Source: a virus. From it: 28,880 bases of DNA. The position numbers and the translations under genes were made by a program. The stretch lies in the IMG/VR virus record IMGVR_UViG_3300023176_001055, positions 1 to 28,880 of that record; one strand, 5' to 3'. This document shows positions 21,898-28,880 of this stretch, in pieces. Below the pieces are notes generated by a model. It saw nothing but the letters and a program-made list of their open reading frames with translations. It was not told the origin of the DNA and made no database searches. Position 1 is the stretch's first letter. Each line of letters opens with the position of its first letter.

Positions 21898-23217
21898 ATG
21901 CCAAGATTAAGTTTATATCGTCCAGAAAAGGGCAAAGATTACAGTTTCATTGACAAAACTATTTGGGAAATGTTCCAGGTGGGTGGTACTGATATCTACC
22001 TACACAAATACCTAGGGTCAGGTGCTGCAATACAGGGTGATACACCTAGTACACCTGCATATTCTACTTTAGATCCTACGAATATACAAGATATGCTATT
22101 TCTGGAAAACAGAGACAGAAAATATGACTCTGATGTCCATGTTATGCGTGGTGTTTACAATGTTCAAGATATAGATTTCAATCTTAGTCAATTTGGTTTA
22201 TTTCTACAAAACGATGTATTGTTTATTACCTTTCATATTAACGATACTATTGAGCGTTTAGGAAGAAGAATTATATCAGGCGATGTTATAGAATTGCCTC
22301 ACTTAAAAGATTACAATGCAACAAACAATTTACAATTTGCTTTAAAAAGATTTTATGTTGTAGAAGATGTTAACAGAGCAGCAGAAGGTTTTTCAGTAAC
22401 TTGGTATCCTCATTTATATCGTGCAAAATGTAAACCACTAGTTGATTCACAAGAATTCAAAGATATACTTGATCAAATTGCTAATCAAGAAGGTTTCAAA
22501 GGCGAGTTCAATCAAGGCAACACATACTATCCGGGAGATGTTGTTTCATATAACAATGAGAAGTACGAAGCAACTTGCGAGACAACAGATGCTCCTCCAG
22601 GAGAATGTTGGAAACTTGCTGACACACTTAAAGACATCATGTCTACATACGAAAAAGAAATGCAAATTACACAGGCAGTTCTTGATCAAGCAGAAGCCGA
22701 TACACCTCAAAGTGGATATGATACAACTAAACTGTTTACGCTACAAAGAACAGAAGATGGCAAACCTGAATTAGTATCAGCAGATGATACTATTAATGAT
22801 GCAGATATTGATACAATCACTGCTGATACGGTATATGCTAATGCTGAAGCTAATGGATATGCAGGTTACATACTAGGCGACGGACTTCCACCTAATGGTG
22901 CTCCGTTTACACAAGGCATAGCGTTCCCATTGGGAGCATCAGAAGGGCAGTATCATCTTAGAACTGATTATAAACCAACAAGATTGTTTATCTATAGAAA
23001 AAATAGATGGGCTAAAGTAGAGGATGATGTGAGAACAAATATTACAAATCTAAGTGACAACGATGTTGCAGTAGGTGCTGACTTCGCAGGAAAAGTTACT
23101 AGAGAAACACAAAAAACTTCGTTTATTAATAACAACAACGAACAGGTCATCGACGGACAAACTGTTAAAGAAAAACAAAGTCTATCTAAAGCACTTAGAC
23201 CGGAGGCAGATAATTAA
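21898..23217 (+). CDS. 14: Neck protein gp14 with inserted carbohydrate-binding-like module
   Basis: A 439-aa protein. Pattern: LSLYRPEKGKDYSFIDKT, LFLENRDRKYDSDVHVMRG, VYNVQDIDFNLSQFGLFLQ and IELPHLKDYN, followed by RFYVVEDV and WYPHLYRAK, typical of gp14 in marine T4-like phages. T4 gp14 is 256 aa; the excess comes from a region after residue 200, which begins with GEFNQGNTYYPGDVVSYNNE and a conserved W near 238, resembling a chitin/cellulose-binding ChiC-type module (Y-x-x-G-D-x-V-x-Y, Y, W). The end is polar and disordered-looking. It is the first gene of a plus-strand late operon with gp15. Confidence 0.82.
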   Translation: MPRLSLYRPEKGKDYSFIDKTIWEMFQVGGTDIYLHKYLGSGAAIQGDTPSTPAYSTLDPTNIQDMLFLENRDRKYDSDVHVMRGVYNVQDIDFNLSQFGLFLQNDVLFITFHINDTIERLGRRIISGDVIELPHLKDYNATNNLQFALKRFYVVEDVNRAAEGFSVTWYPHLYRAKCKPLVDSQEFKDILDQIANQEGFKGEFNQGNTYYPGDVVSYNNEKYEATCETTDAPPGECWKLADTLKDIMSTYEKEMQITQAVLDQAEADTPQSGYDTTKLFTLQRTEDGKPELVSADDTINDADIDTITADTVYANAEANGYAGYILGDGLPPNGAPFTQGIAFPLGASEGQYHLRTDYKPTRLFIYRKNRWAKVEDDVRTNITNLSDNDVAVGADFAGKVTRETQKTSFINNNNEQVIDGQTVKEKQSLSKALRPEADN

Positions 23218-23396
23218 TGCGTATTGAAGAAATATTTGGTTTTACAACTAGTCGTCCAAAAAAAGTTTCGATAAAAAGACGTCCACAAAAAGACGATGAC
23301 GAACCTCTTGCAATTAAATTACAGCAAAGAAGAGCCGCTGCGGCAAAAGGTGATAAAACAGCGTTTACACACGATTTCAAAAAGGCAAGTAAGTAA
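23217..23396 (+). CDS. Small basic protein between gp14 and gp15
   Basis: A 59-aa ORF beginning MRIEEIFGF and rich in Lys/Arg (SRPKKVSIKRRPQK), ending FTHDFKKASK. Both ends are TAATG overlaps, with the gp14 stop before and the gp15 start after, so it is translated by coupling. This close packing supports a real gene. No known family recognised. Confidence 0.7.
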   Translation: MRIEEIFGFTTSRPKKVSIKRRPQKDDDEPLAIKLQQRRAAAAKGDKTAFTHDFKKASK

Positions 23397-24859
23397 TGGA
23401 TTTTTTCTACGACGGACAGCTTAGAAGATACGTAACACAGTTTATGAGAATATTCATAGGCTTTAAGTATCAAGCCGGTAATGGTGATCAACAGACTATT
23501 CCTGTTATGTATGGTGATCTAACAAGACAGGTAGCAAATATTATCCGTGAAAATTCAGAAAACAAAATGCCTACAGTTCCAAGAATGGCTTGTTATATTA
23601 CAGGCCTAACTATGGACACAACAAGATTAACTGATCCCACTTTTGTTAGTAAGGTAAACATACGTGAAAGAAAATATACAGTAGACGAAAGTGGAAATAG
23701 AACTTATACAGGTGCACCAGGTAAAAACGTAACAGTTGAAAGATTGATGCCAACACCATATAAGCTCACAGTAAGAGCTGATTTATGGACATCTAATACA
23801 GATCAAAAATTACAAATACTAGAACAAATTATGGTGTTGTTTAATCCTGCCTTTGAAATACAAACAAATGACAACTATATAGACTGGACTAGTTTGAGTG
23901 TTGTTTACCTAACAGGAACAAACTTTACATCTAGATCTATTCCAGCAGGAGCAGATTCAGATATTGATATTTGTAGTTTAGACTTTGAAATACCAGTATG
24001 GATTTCGCCTCCAGCTAAAGTTAAAAAATTAGGAATTGTAAGAAGTATTATTGCTAATATCTTTACTGAAGAAGGCAATGTAAAAGATCTTTCGCAATTA
24101 GTATTCAACAGTTCAAATCCAAATGCTGTTGCATACGTAAATGCAAGATATCCTGTGTTATTGTTCAAAGCAAATAATGGTCAAGATTATGATTATGAAT
24201 TAACAATATTAGATCAAACTGCTGCTATACAATCATTAGGATTAGATGTTAAAGAATTTTCAGACGGTAAAAAACTTGACTGGAACGGTGTAACAGCTAT
24301 GCTTGGCGGATTTACAACAGGCACAAGTATGGTACATTTCAGACAACCTAACGGAAATGAAATTTCAGGAACGTGTGCAATACACCCAACAGATCCTTTC
24401 ATAATGTTAGTAAGTATGGACCAAGATTCATTACCTGCAAACACAGCAATAGCTTCATCGAATAGATCAGCAAGTAGTCTAACTACAATAGATGCTGTTA
24501 TTGATCCTACTACATTTAATCCTATCGAAGCATGGGGAGGTTTAAGTAGTATTCCATTAGGAACTCGTTATCTATTACTAGAAGAAATTGGATACGAAGG
24601 AAATGTTGACGGAGCGGAAGCATGGAAGGGCAGTGATGGTTCTAGTCAAACATCTTATAAATTAAAACAAAACAGCATTGTTGAATGGGACGGATCTTCG
24701 TGGGAAACTGTAATGGATCCTGATACTTCTGTTTCGATCATCTACATAACCAATCTTAAAACTGGCATCCAATATAAATGGGATGGCATCCAATGGCTCA
24801 AATCATTCGAAGGAGAGTATGCCCCAGGTTTTTGGAGATTTGATCCAGAAGGCGCATAA
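23396..24859 (+). CDS. 15: Tail completion/sheath stabiliser gp15 with extra C-terminal domain
   Basis: A 487-aa protein. The N-terminal half parallels T4 gp15: FFYDGQLRRYVTQFMRIF, IPVMYGD, PRMACYITGL, MPTPYKLTVRADLWTSNTDQ and a closing strand IDICSLDFEIPVWISPP. T4 gp15 (272 aa) caps the tail end and docks to the neck. From about 260 an extra region begins with Asn/Asp-rich beta-type sequence and ends with W-x-G-x-x-W modules (VEWDGSSW, YKWDGIQW) like those of gp18. It follows a small gene by TAATG and precedes a Nudix-like gene by 8 nt. Confidence 0.87.
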   Translation: MDFFYDGQLRRYVTQFMRIFIGFKYQAGNGDQQTIPVMYGDLTRQVANIIRENSENKMPTVPRMACYITGLTMDTTRLTDPTFVSKVNIRERKYTVDESGNRTYTGAPGKNVTVERLMPTPYKLTVRADLWTSNTDQKLQILEQIMVLFNPAFEIQTNDNYIDWTSLSVVYLTGTNFTSRSIPAGADSDIDICSLDFEIPVWISPPAKVKKLGIVRSIIANIFTEEGNVKDLSQLVFNSSNPNAVAYVNARYPVLLFKANNGQDYDYELTILDQTAAIQSLGLDVKEFSDGKKLDWNGVTAMLGGFTTGTSMVHFRQPNGNEISGTCAIHPTDPFIMLVSMDQDSLPANTAIASSNRSASSLTTIDAVIDPTTFNPIEAWGGLSSIPLGTRYLLLEEIGYEGNVDGAEAWKGSDGSSQTSYKLKQNSIVEWDGSSWETVMDPDTSVSIIYITNLKTGIQYKWDGIQWLKSFEGEYAPGFWRFDPEGA

Positions 24860-24867
24860 GTAGTTTT

Positions 24868-25254
24868 ATGCAAAAACGTGCAGGTTTGTTATATCTATCA
24901 GCTGATACTCGACGAGTCCTTCTTATTTTAGAAAATGAGAAATGGACTGTTCCTACATTTGTCAGATCAGAAAATGTATTAGAAGATTCAAAAAATTTAC
25001 AAGAATCTTTTGCAAAAGGTAAAATTCTTCCTATTGAATTATATCTATCCAAAGATCAAGGATTTGAATATAGCACCTATATTTGCTTAGTACACGAAGA
25101 ATTTCTACCTACAGATGTTTATACATTTTGTTGGGCTACATTAGAATATCTACCCAAGAATATTCATGTAGGTTTAAAGAACACATTAAATAATAATCTA
25201 ATAAGAACAAAGATAGAAACAGTTTTGGAGTTAGAAAATGCATCGTTTACTTGA
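24868..25254 (+). CDS. Degenerate Nudix-fold-like protein
   Basis: A 128-aa protein. The N-terminus AGLLYLSADTRRVLLILENE looks like the first strands of a Nudix domain, and the end (TFCWATLEYLPKNIHVGLKN) resembles the last strands of Nudix-type phage proteins. The Nudix box (G-x5-E-x7-R-E-U-x-E-E) that binds metal is missing; at that place there is only a Ser/Asn-rich stretch (VRSENVLEDSKNLQESF). It may be an inactive Nudix fold. Family members hydrolyse nucleoside diphosphates linked to other groups, so loss of the box implies a binding role. The gene ends overlapping the next one. Confidence 0.5.
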   Translation: MQKRAGLLYLSADTRRVLLILENEKWTVPTFVRSENVLEDSKNLQESFAKGKILPIELYLSKDQGFEYSTYICLVHEEFLPTDVYTFCWATLEYLPKNIHVGLKNTLNNNLIRTKIETVLELENASFT

Positions 25255-25516
25255 TCAACCAAGAGTTAAAGAAGAACTTGCTAGTTTTAGAGAAAGAATC
25301 GAAAACGTTAAGAGCGAGTCGTTAAAACAAGAATGTGGATCTTTATTAACACAATTAGTCGGCGAGATTAAAAACCTCGATATGTATCATGATCAACTAT
25401 TTGTAAATCCACAAAAAAAATTATCAGGAATGTCTAACGACAGTAGAGAAAACGTTTCTATTTTACGTAGAAAATTAGAAAGTAAACTTAAAGATATTAA
25501 AAGAGCTAAACTATAA
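25238..25516 (+). CDS. Small coiled-coil protein
   Basis: A 92-aa mostly helical, charged protein (VKEELASFRERIENVKSESL at the start and a Lys/Arg-rich end). It overlaps the previous gene by 17 bp, indicating coupled translation, and its stop overlaps the convergent cupredoxin gene by 6 bp. Function unknown; a small assembly or chaperone-like helper is possible. Confidence 0.6.
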   Translation: MHRLLDQPRVKEELASFRERIENVKSESLKQECGSLLTQLVGEIKNLDMYHDQLFVNPQKKLSGMSNDSRENVSILRRKLESKLKDIKRAKL

Positions 25517-26392
25517 AGTTTGGAAACTTTTTACAGTTATACTGCCAACCATTGCGGCATGACTTGAACATTGATATCTGTAACCGCCTGATATAGACTC
25601 AGGAACCTTCCAGTATAAAACACCACCATAAGCAGCATTAGCAGAAGCACCTGTTGTTACAGTACCATTATCTAATACATGATACAAACCTTCATCATAG
25701 TTCGAACCTGCTGCTGTTTGTATCTGGAAAGGATGCGAAGCACTGACTCCAGATAAATCAAAGGCTATAGTTGTTCCTGAAATACAGTAAACTGTAGGAT
25801 TGTCATTTGCTGCACCATATTGATCGAATCTATATGCTACTGTTCCATTTACACTAACGCTTAACATTGTAATTGCAGGTAGATAAACTTTGTCAATGGT
25901 TAAAGATGCATTGCCAGCATCTTGTAGTGTAGAAAAGTTTGCTGCGCCGCCGCTTTGTGTATTAGTGATTGTAACGGTATCAGTTCCAGGAGTAGTTGTA
26001 ATTTGTATTCCTGTTCCTGCTGCAAGAGTTAAAGTATCAGTTGCAGAATCAGCAGTAACATCAGTTTGTCCGCTTACCGCTATAGTAGAAAAAGCATTCT
26101 GATTTGCTTCGCCACCACCTGCACCTACAGAGCTAATTGTAACTGTATCTGTTGTTGCATCTGTAGTGAGTGTTACATTAGAACCAGCAACTAATGTTAA
26201 TGTGCCAGTTGGACTATCTGCAACTACATTGTCTTGTGTTGCTACAGCAATTACTCCAAAACTACTAGCTTGTCCAGCACCTCCGCTGGTAAGAACGTTC
26301 CACACTCCGGCAGTGGCATCATATTGCCATGTGGTTCCGCTCTGTGAAAACTGTTGTCCGTTTGTTGGACTGTCTGGATAATTAATTGCCAT
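25511..26392 (-). CDS. Tail fibre-like protein with C-terminal cupredoxin-type domain
   Basis: A 293-aa protein. Residues 45-88 and 101-143 are two similar Thr/Asp-rich fibre repeats (both contain ADS-x-x-x-T-L-T-L and T-D-T-V-T-I). From about 160 the domain looks like a cupredoxin: the first His is in VSASHPFQIQ (H220), and YRYQCSSHAAMVGSITV (271-287) holds C275, H278 and M281, the Y-x-C-x-x-H-x-x-M-x-G-x-I-x-V pattern of type-1 copper sites. All four expected ligands are present. It is likely a virion surface or tail accessory protein. Upstream is the box ACTAAATA (26409-26416) and GAGGT before the ATG. Confidence 0.75.
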   Translation of the reverse strand: MAINYPDSPTNGQQFSQSGTTWQYDATAGVWNVLTSGGAGQASSFGVIAVATQDNVVADSPTGTLTLVAGSNVTLTTDATTDTVTISSVGAGGGEANQNAFSTIAVSGQTDVTADSATDTLTLAAGTGIQITTTPGTDTVTITNTQSGGAANFSTLQDAGNASLTIDKVYLPAITMLSVSVNGTVAYRFDQYGAANDNPTVYCISGTTIAFDLSGVSASHPFQIQTAAGSNYDEGLYHVLDNGTVTTGASANAAYGGVLYWKVPESISGGYRYQCSSHAAMVGSITVKSFQTL

Positions 26393-26408
26393 TTATGTAC
26401 CTCAGTAG

Positions 26409-26416
26409 TATTTAGT
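26409..26416 (-). promoter_or_regulatory. Late-promoter-like box before the cupredoxin-like gene
   Basis: ACTAAATA, 16 nt before the ATG, with GAGGT between. It overlaps the TAA stop of the protease gene. Confidence 0.45.
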
Positions 26417-28484
26417 ATTTCTTAACTCTTATATTTAAACCGTTTCTAGTGTTTAAATTTGACATAACTTTTCTAGGCCCGATCTTAAATCTCGCATCAA
26501 CAGCACCCTGATATAGAACTCTTGGAGATCCACCTTCTAAACTTCGATAGTCAGTCCAATTCGCATCGTTAGGAGTGGTTGATTCAGTACCATAATAAAA
26601 GTCCGAACTGTCTTGGGCTGTAAGTCCAAGGCACCATTCTTTTAATTCTTTCCATGTCCAGTCTCTGTTGTGTTCCATAATTGTTGCTAAAAATCCACAA
26701 GCAACAGGACAAGCAGCACTTGTTCCACTGAAAGCACAATCATATGCAGTTCCACCGTTATATGTAAATCCACTGTATGTAGCAGGATACTGTCCTTGAT
26801 TGGTATAAGCCTTGTTTGCTGCTAGTGTGCCATCAGCAGCAGCATACACATCTATACCTTCACCTCTATCGCTATAACTTACTTTAGTTTCAAGACTACC
26901 ATTATAATCATCATCTAATGCTCCGATGTTTATAGTTTTATAGTCAGTGGTTCCATCTTCTTTAATGTATCTTCCACCTTGTTGTGGAAATCCTGTTCTA
27001 TTTGTTGTTCCGTATACAGCAACACCAAATTCAAACATTACTGAACCTTCTAAACTTCCGCCGTCGGTTGTTGTAATGTAATTGTTGTAATCAGGATGAC
27101 CTTCTTTAACTACCTTTTGGTTAGAATTTCCAGCTGCACCTATGAATATCACACCTTCTTCTATCATCTCGTCCTCAGCAGTAGTCAGTGAATTATCAAT
27201 CATTTGACTTTTCCAACGTCCGCCGTCCCCCTGTGTTCCCATATGACTTAACCAAGCAATTCCAGTTTCTGTTGTATAGGATACATTGGCAGTTGCACGG
27301 TGAGTATAATATAAGGTTGATGCATTAGAAACATTGGCATTGGATCCGCTTGGAGCCTTGTTTGATCGAAACCCCCAACTGTTAGAACTTAGTGTTGGAT
27401 CTTTTGCACCAAAGAGAGGATTAACAGGTTTTAGTCTATGAAATAGTTTTTGTATATCAAATCCTTCTTCAATACCTGAACCATAAGCTCCATAAAGATC
27501 AAGCATCCATTTATTAGCATTGTACGCCCAGCCCTGTGTTCTTCCGAATGTTAATGCACCACAAGGTGTGCCGTGTTCTCCATCAGTGCCTGATGGTCTA
27601 ATAGTATTATCGCCACTTGTATTTAATCTGGTATAAGTTGCGCTAACTGTTACTGTTCCTTCGTTCGCAAACTTTGCGCTTCGCGCACCGGCATTCCCCC
27701 ACCAATCTCTTGCCACACTCTCCACAGGAACAGTTGTACCGTCCCAGCGTGTGGTTAATCTTGTACCTGGATCAGCATCAAACCATTCTGGATCAATATA
27801 ATAAGGTGCATCAAGAACAAGATCCAATACATCACAAGTACCGTTTCCTGGAAGTAAATTTCCGCCTGTATATCCTGTTGGCTTTTCAACTTCTGTTACT
27901 CCATCTGAAAGTAATACACAATTGTTTTGGAATTCGGGATGTCCTATCCACATTCCTTCGTCACATACAATAACATCAATATTTTTTCCTGTTCCGTACT
28001 GAGTAGGATTTATTTCAGGGATAGCATTATCTGCTAGTGAATTATCTACCCAAGGATCTAAAAACTGTTGATGTCTATAAAGTGAATAACTTGCACGATT
28101 AGAATCTGCTGCTGTAGGTATTCCACCTGGCAATGTATTAGAAACTGAAAACTCTCTATAGTTTTTAATTGTTCCGGAATAACGAGCTACTAATTCTGGA
28201 CGGACTGCTTGTAGTTCATCCTGTGGTGGTTTAAATTCTTCTGGATATTTAGAATAATCGATATTAATAAATCTTATTCTAGGATCATTTTTAAGTTGAT
28301 CTGCTTCTTCTTGTGTAAGTAGGTATGTACCGCGAGTTGAACTATGTAATTTATCATCATCACATTCAATACAACGTTCCGGTACTTCGTCACAATTATG
28401 GCCATCGTGTACAAGTTCGTGATGTAGTTCGTCCCATTGTTCTTCGGTATACGTACCAAGTTGGTAATATTTTTCCTCAGCCAT
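26412..28484 (-). CDS. Subtilisin-like serine protease (S8 family)
   Basis: A 690-aa protein. Catalytic residues fit S8: Asp in VIVCDEGMWI (D175), His in DGEHGTPCGA (H304), oxyanion Asn in FIGAAGNSNQ (N453), and Ser in FSGTSAACPVACG (S589). LSSNSWGFRS is the substrate-binding strand. Residues 53-83 (TYLLTQEEADQLKNDPRI and following) resemble an I9-like inhibitor prodomain, so it may be made inactive and self-cleave. The N-terminus has an acidic Cys-rich segment and no signal peptide. It lies between fibre-like genes, so a virion-associated protease that processes tail proteins or degrades a host surface protein is plausible. All catalytic residues are intact. Confidence 0.88.
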   Translation of the reverse strand: MAEEKYYQLGTYTEEQWDELHHELVHDGHNCDEVPERCIECDDDKLHSSTRGTYLLTQEEADQLKNDPRIRFINIDYSKYPEEFKPPQDELQAVRPELVARYSGTIKNYREFSVSNTLPGGIPTAADSNRASYSLYRHQQFLDPWVDNSLADNAIPEINPTQYGTGKNIDVIVCDEGMWIGHPEFQNNCVLLSDGVTEVEKPTGYTGGNLLPGNGTCDVLDLVLDAPYYIDPEWFDADPGTRLTTRWDGTTVPVESVARDWWGNAGARSAKFANEGTVTVSATYTRLNTSGDNTIRPSGTDGEHGTPCGALTFGRTQGWAYNANKWMLDLYGAYGSGIEEGFDIQKLFHRLKPVNPLFGAKDPTLSSNSWGFRSNKAPSGSNANVSNASTLYYTHRATANVSYTTETGIAWLSHMGTQGDGGRWKSQMIDNSLTTAEDEMIEEGVIFIGAAGNSNQKVVKEGHPDYNNYITTTDGGSLEGSVMFEFGVAVYGTTNRTGFPQQGGRYIKEDGTTDYKTINIGALDDDYNGSLETKVSYSDRGEGIDVYAAADGTLAANKAYTNQGQYPATYSGFTYNGGTAYDCAFSGTSAACPVACGFLATIMEHNRDWTWKELKEWCLGLTAQDSSDFYYGTESTTPNDANWTDYRSLEGGSPRVLYQGAVDARFKIGPRKVMSNLNTRNGLNIRVKKY

Positions 28485-28492
28485 AGATCACC

Positions 28493-28880
28493 TTATACTA
28501 AGTTTACCCAAGAACCGTTTTCATAACCTTGAAATTTATTAGTTGTTGTATTGTAAATTAAATCACCGTTTTGTGCAGTTAATAGATCTCGTTGAGCGGT
28601 TGTAAATGAAGCCATCTTAATAGGAGATGATGTTACTTCTACTCTGGTTCCTGCTGTTAATTGTATTTCATTATCTGAAAATAGTTCAGGTACACCCGAA
28701 CCTTGTGATATAACACTTCCTTGAACAGTAAGGTTATTGCTTACTGTTAAATCGTTGTTAACTGTTACATTGTTTTCAACAGTTAAATCACTGTTCATTA
28801 TTACTGCTGGAGTAAAGGATATTGCCGAACTATCACCTGTATCGATTATGTTTCCTGTAAATGTAAAGTTACCTACAGAA
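28493..28880 (-). CDS. Fibre-like structural protein, C-terminal fragment (start beyond window)
   Basis: The frame runs without a stop from the window edge to 28493. An internal ATG at 28798 is not the likely start, because upstream codons encode a continuous beta-rich sequence (GNFTFTGNIIDTGDSSAIS) of the kind repeated in long phage fibre proteins. The visible part has NDLTV/NNLTV beta-helix-like repeats, then a C-terminal segment (QRDLLTAQNGDLIYNTTTNK, ending NGSWVNLV), a common tail-fibre end. It is followed after 8 nt by the protease gene with an AAGGTGA site, so both belong to one late minus-strand unit. Confidence 0.75.
   Translation of the reverse strand, partial: SVGNFTFTGNIIDTGDSSAISFTPAVIMNSDLTVENNVTVNNDLTVSNNLTVQGSVISQGSGVPELFSDNEIQLTAGTRVEVTSSPIKMASFTTAQRDLLTAQNGDLIYNTTTNKFQGYENGSWVNLV

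Noticed and set aside
25515-25530. Inverted repeat AAAGTT/AACTTT as a terminator for the plus-strand operon
   Set aside because: The stem is only 6 bp and nearly all A-T, and it lies inside the 3' end of the convergent gene; too weak to call.

Overview
The window is a fragment of an AT-rich, T4-like marine myovirus genome, of the broad group that contains cyanophages and pelagiphages. The evidence is a run of recognisable T4-type proteins: recombinase UvsX, mediator UvsY, ssDNA-binding gp32, terminase subunits gp16 and gp17, head completion gp4, sheath gp18, tube gp19, neck gp13 and gp14, and tail completion gp15. No photosynthesis genes and no tRNA genes were seen. A 23-codon PqqA-like gene hints at a heterotrophic, PQQ-making host rather than a cyanobacterium, but this is inference.

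Layout. 1-2239 (minus) is a glycan cassette: a glycosyltransferase cut by the window edge, a KpsC/KpsS-like transferase, and a nucleotidyltransferase fused to a phosphomannose-isomerase-type cupin. 2317-3688 (plus, divergent) is a coupled trio: APS-kinase-like kinase, NadM/ATP-sulfurylase-like nucleotidyltransferase and PAPS-type sulfotransferase. 3685-6499 (minus) is the recombination block gp32, uvsX, a small acidic gene and uvsY, driven by a strong sigma70-like promoter upstream of gp32. 6622-7317 (minus) holds four tiny genes: a PqqA-like peptide with its own terminator, a 53-aa protein, and an overlapping membrane-protein/lipoprotein pair that could be a spanin. 7481-19638 (minus) is the packaging and tail block: gp18, gp19, a tube-like protein, a conserved small protein, gp4, gp16, three accessory proteins, gp17 and a 750-aa protein.

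19764-20102 (plus) is an HNH-type zinc-ribbon gene. 20065-21853 (minus) carries a dNMP kinase, a small basic protein and gp13. 21898-25516 (plus) carries gp14, a small protein, gp15, a degenerate Nudix-like protein and a coiled-coil protein. 25511-28880 (minus) holds virion accessory proteins: a fibre-like protein with a cupredoxin-type copper motif, a subtilisin-like protease, and the C-terminus of a long fibre-like protein cut by the window edge.

Regulation visible in the sequence. Two sigma70-type promoters precede gp32 and the dNMP kinase gene. A late-promoter motif (xxTAAATA, like the T4 late TATAAATA box) precedes most late units. In five or six cases it lies exactly 5 nt before the ATG, which predicts leaderless late mRNAs. 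Strong hairpin terminators follow gp19, the 142-aa protein, the pqqA-like gene and the 750-aa protein gene. Genes inside operons are joined by TAATG or ATGA stop-start overlaps.

The main points for follow-up are the orphan PqqA-like peptide, the leaderless late-promoter architecture, the paired glycan and sulfation cassettes sharing a divergent promoter region, and the cupredoxin and subtilase proteins among the virion genes.
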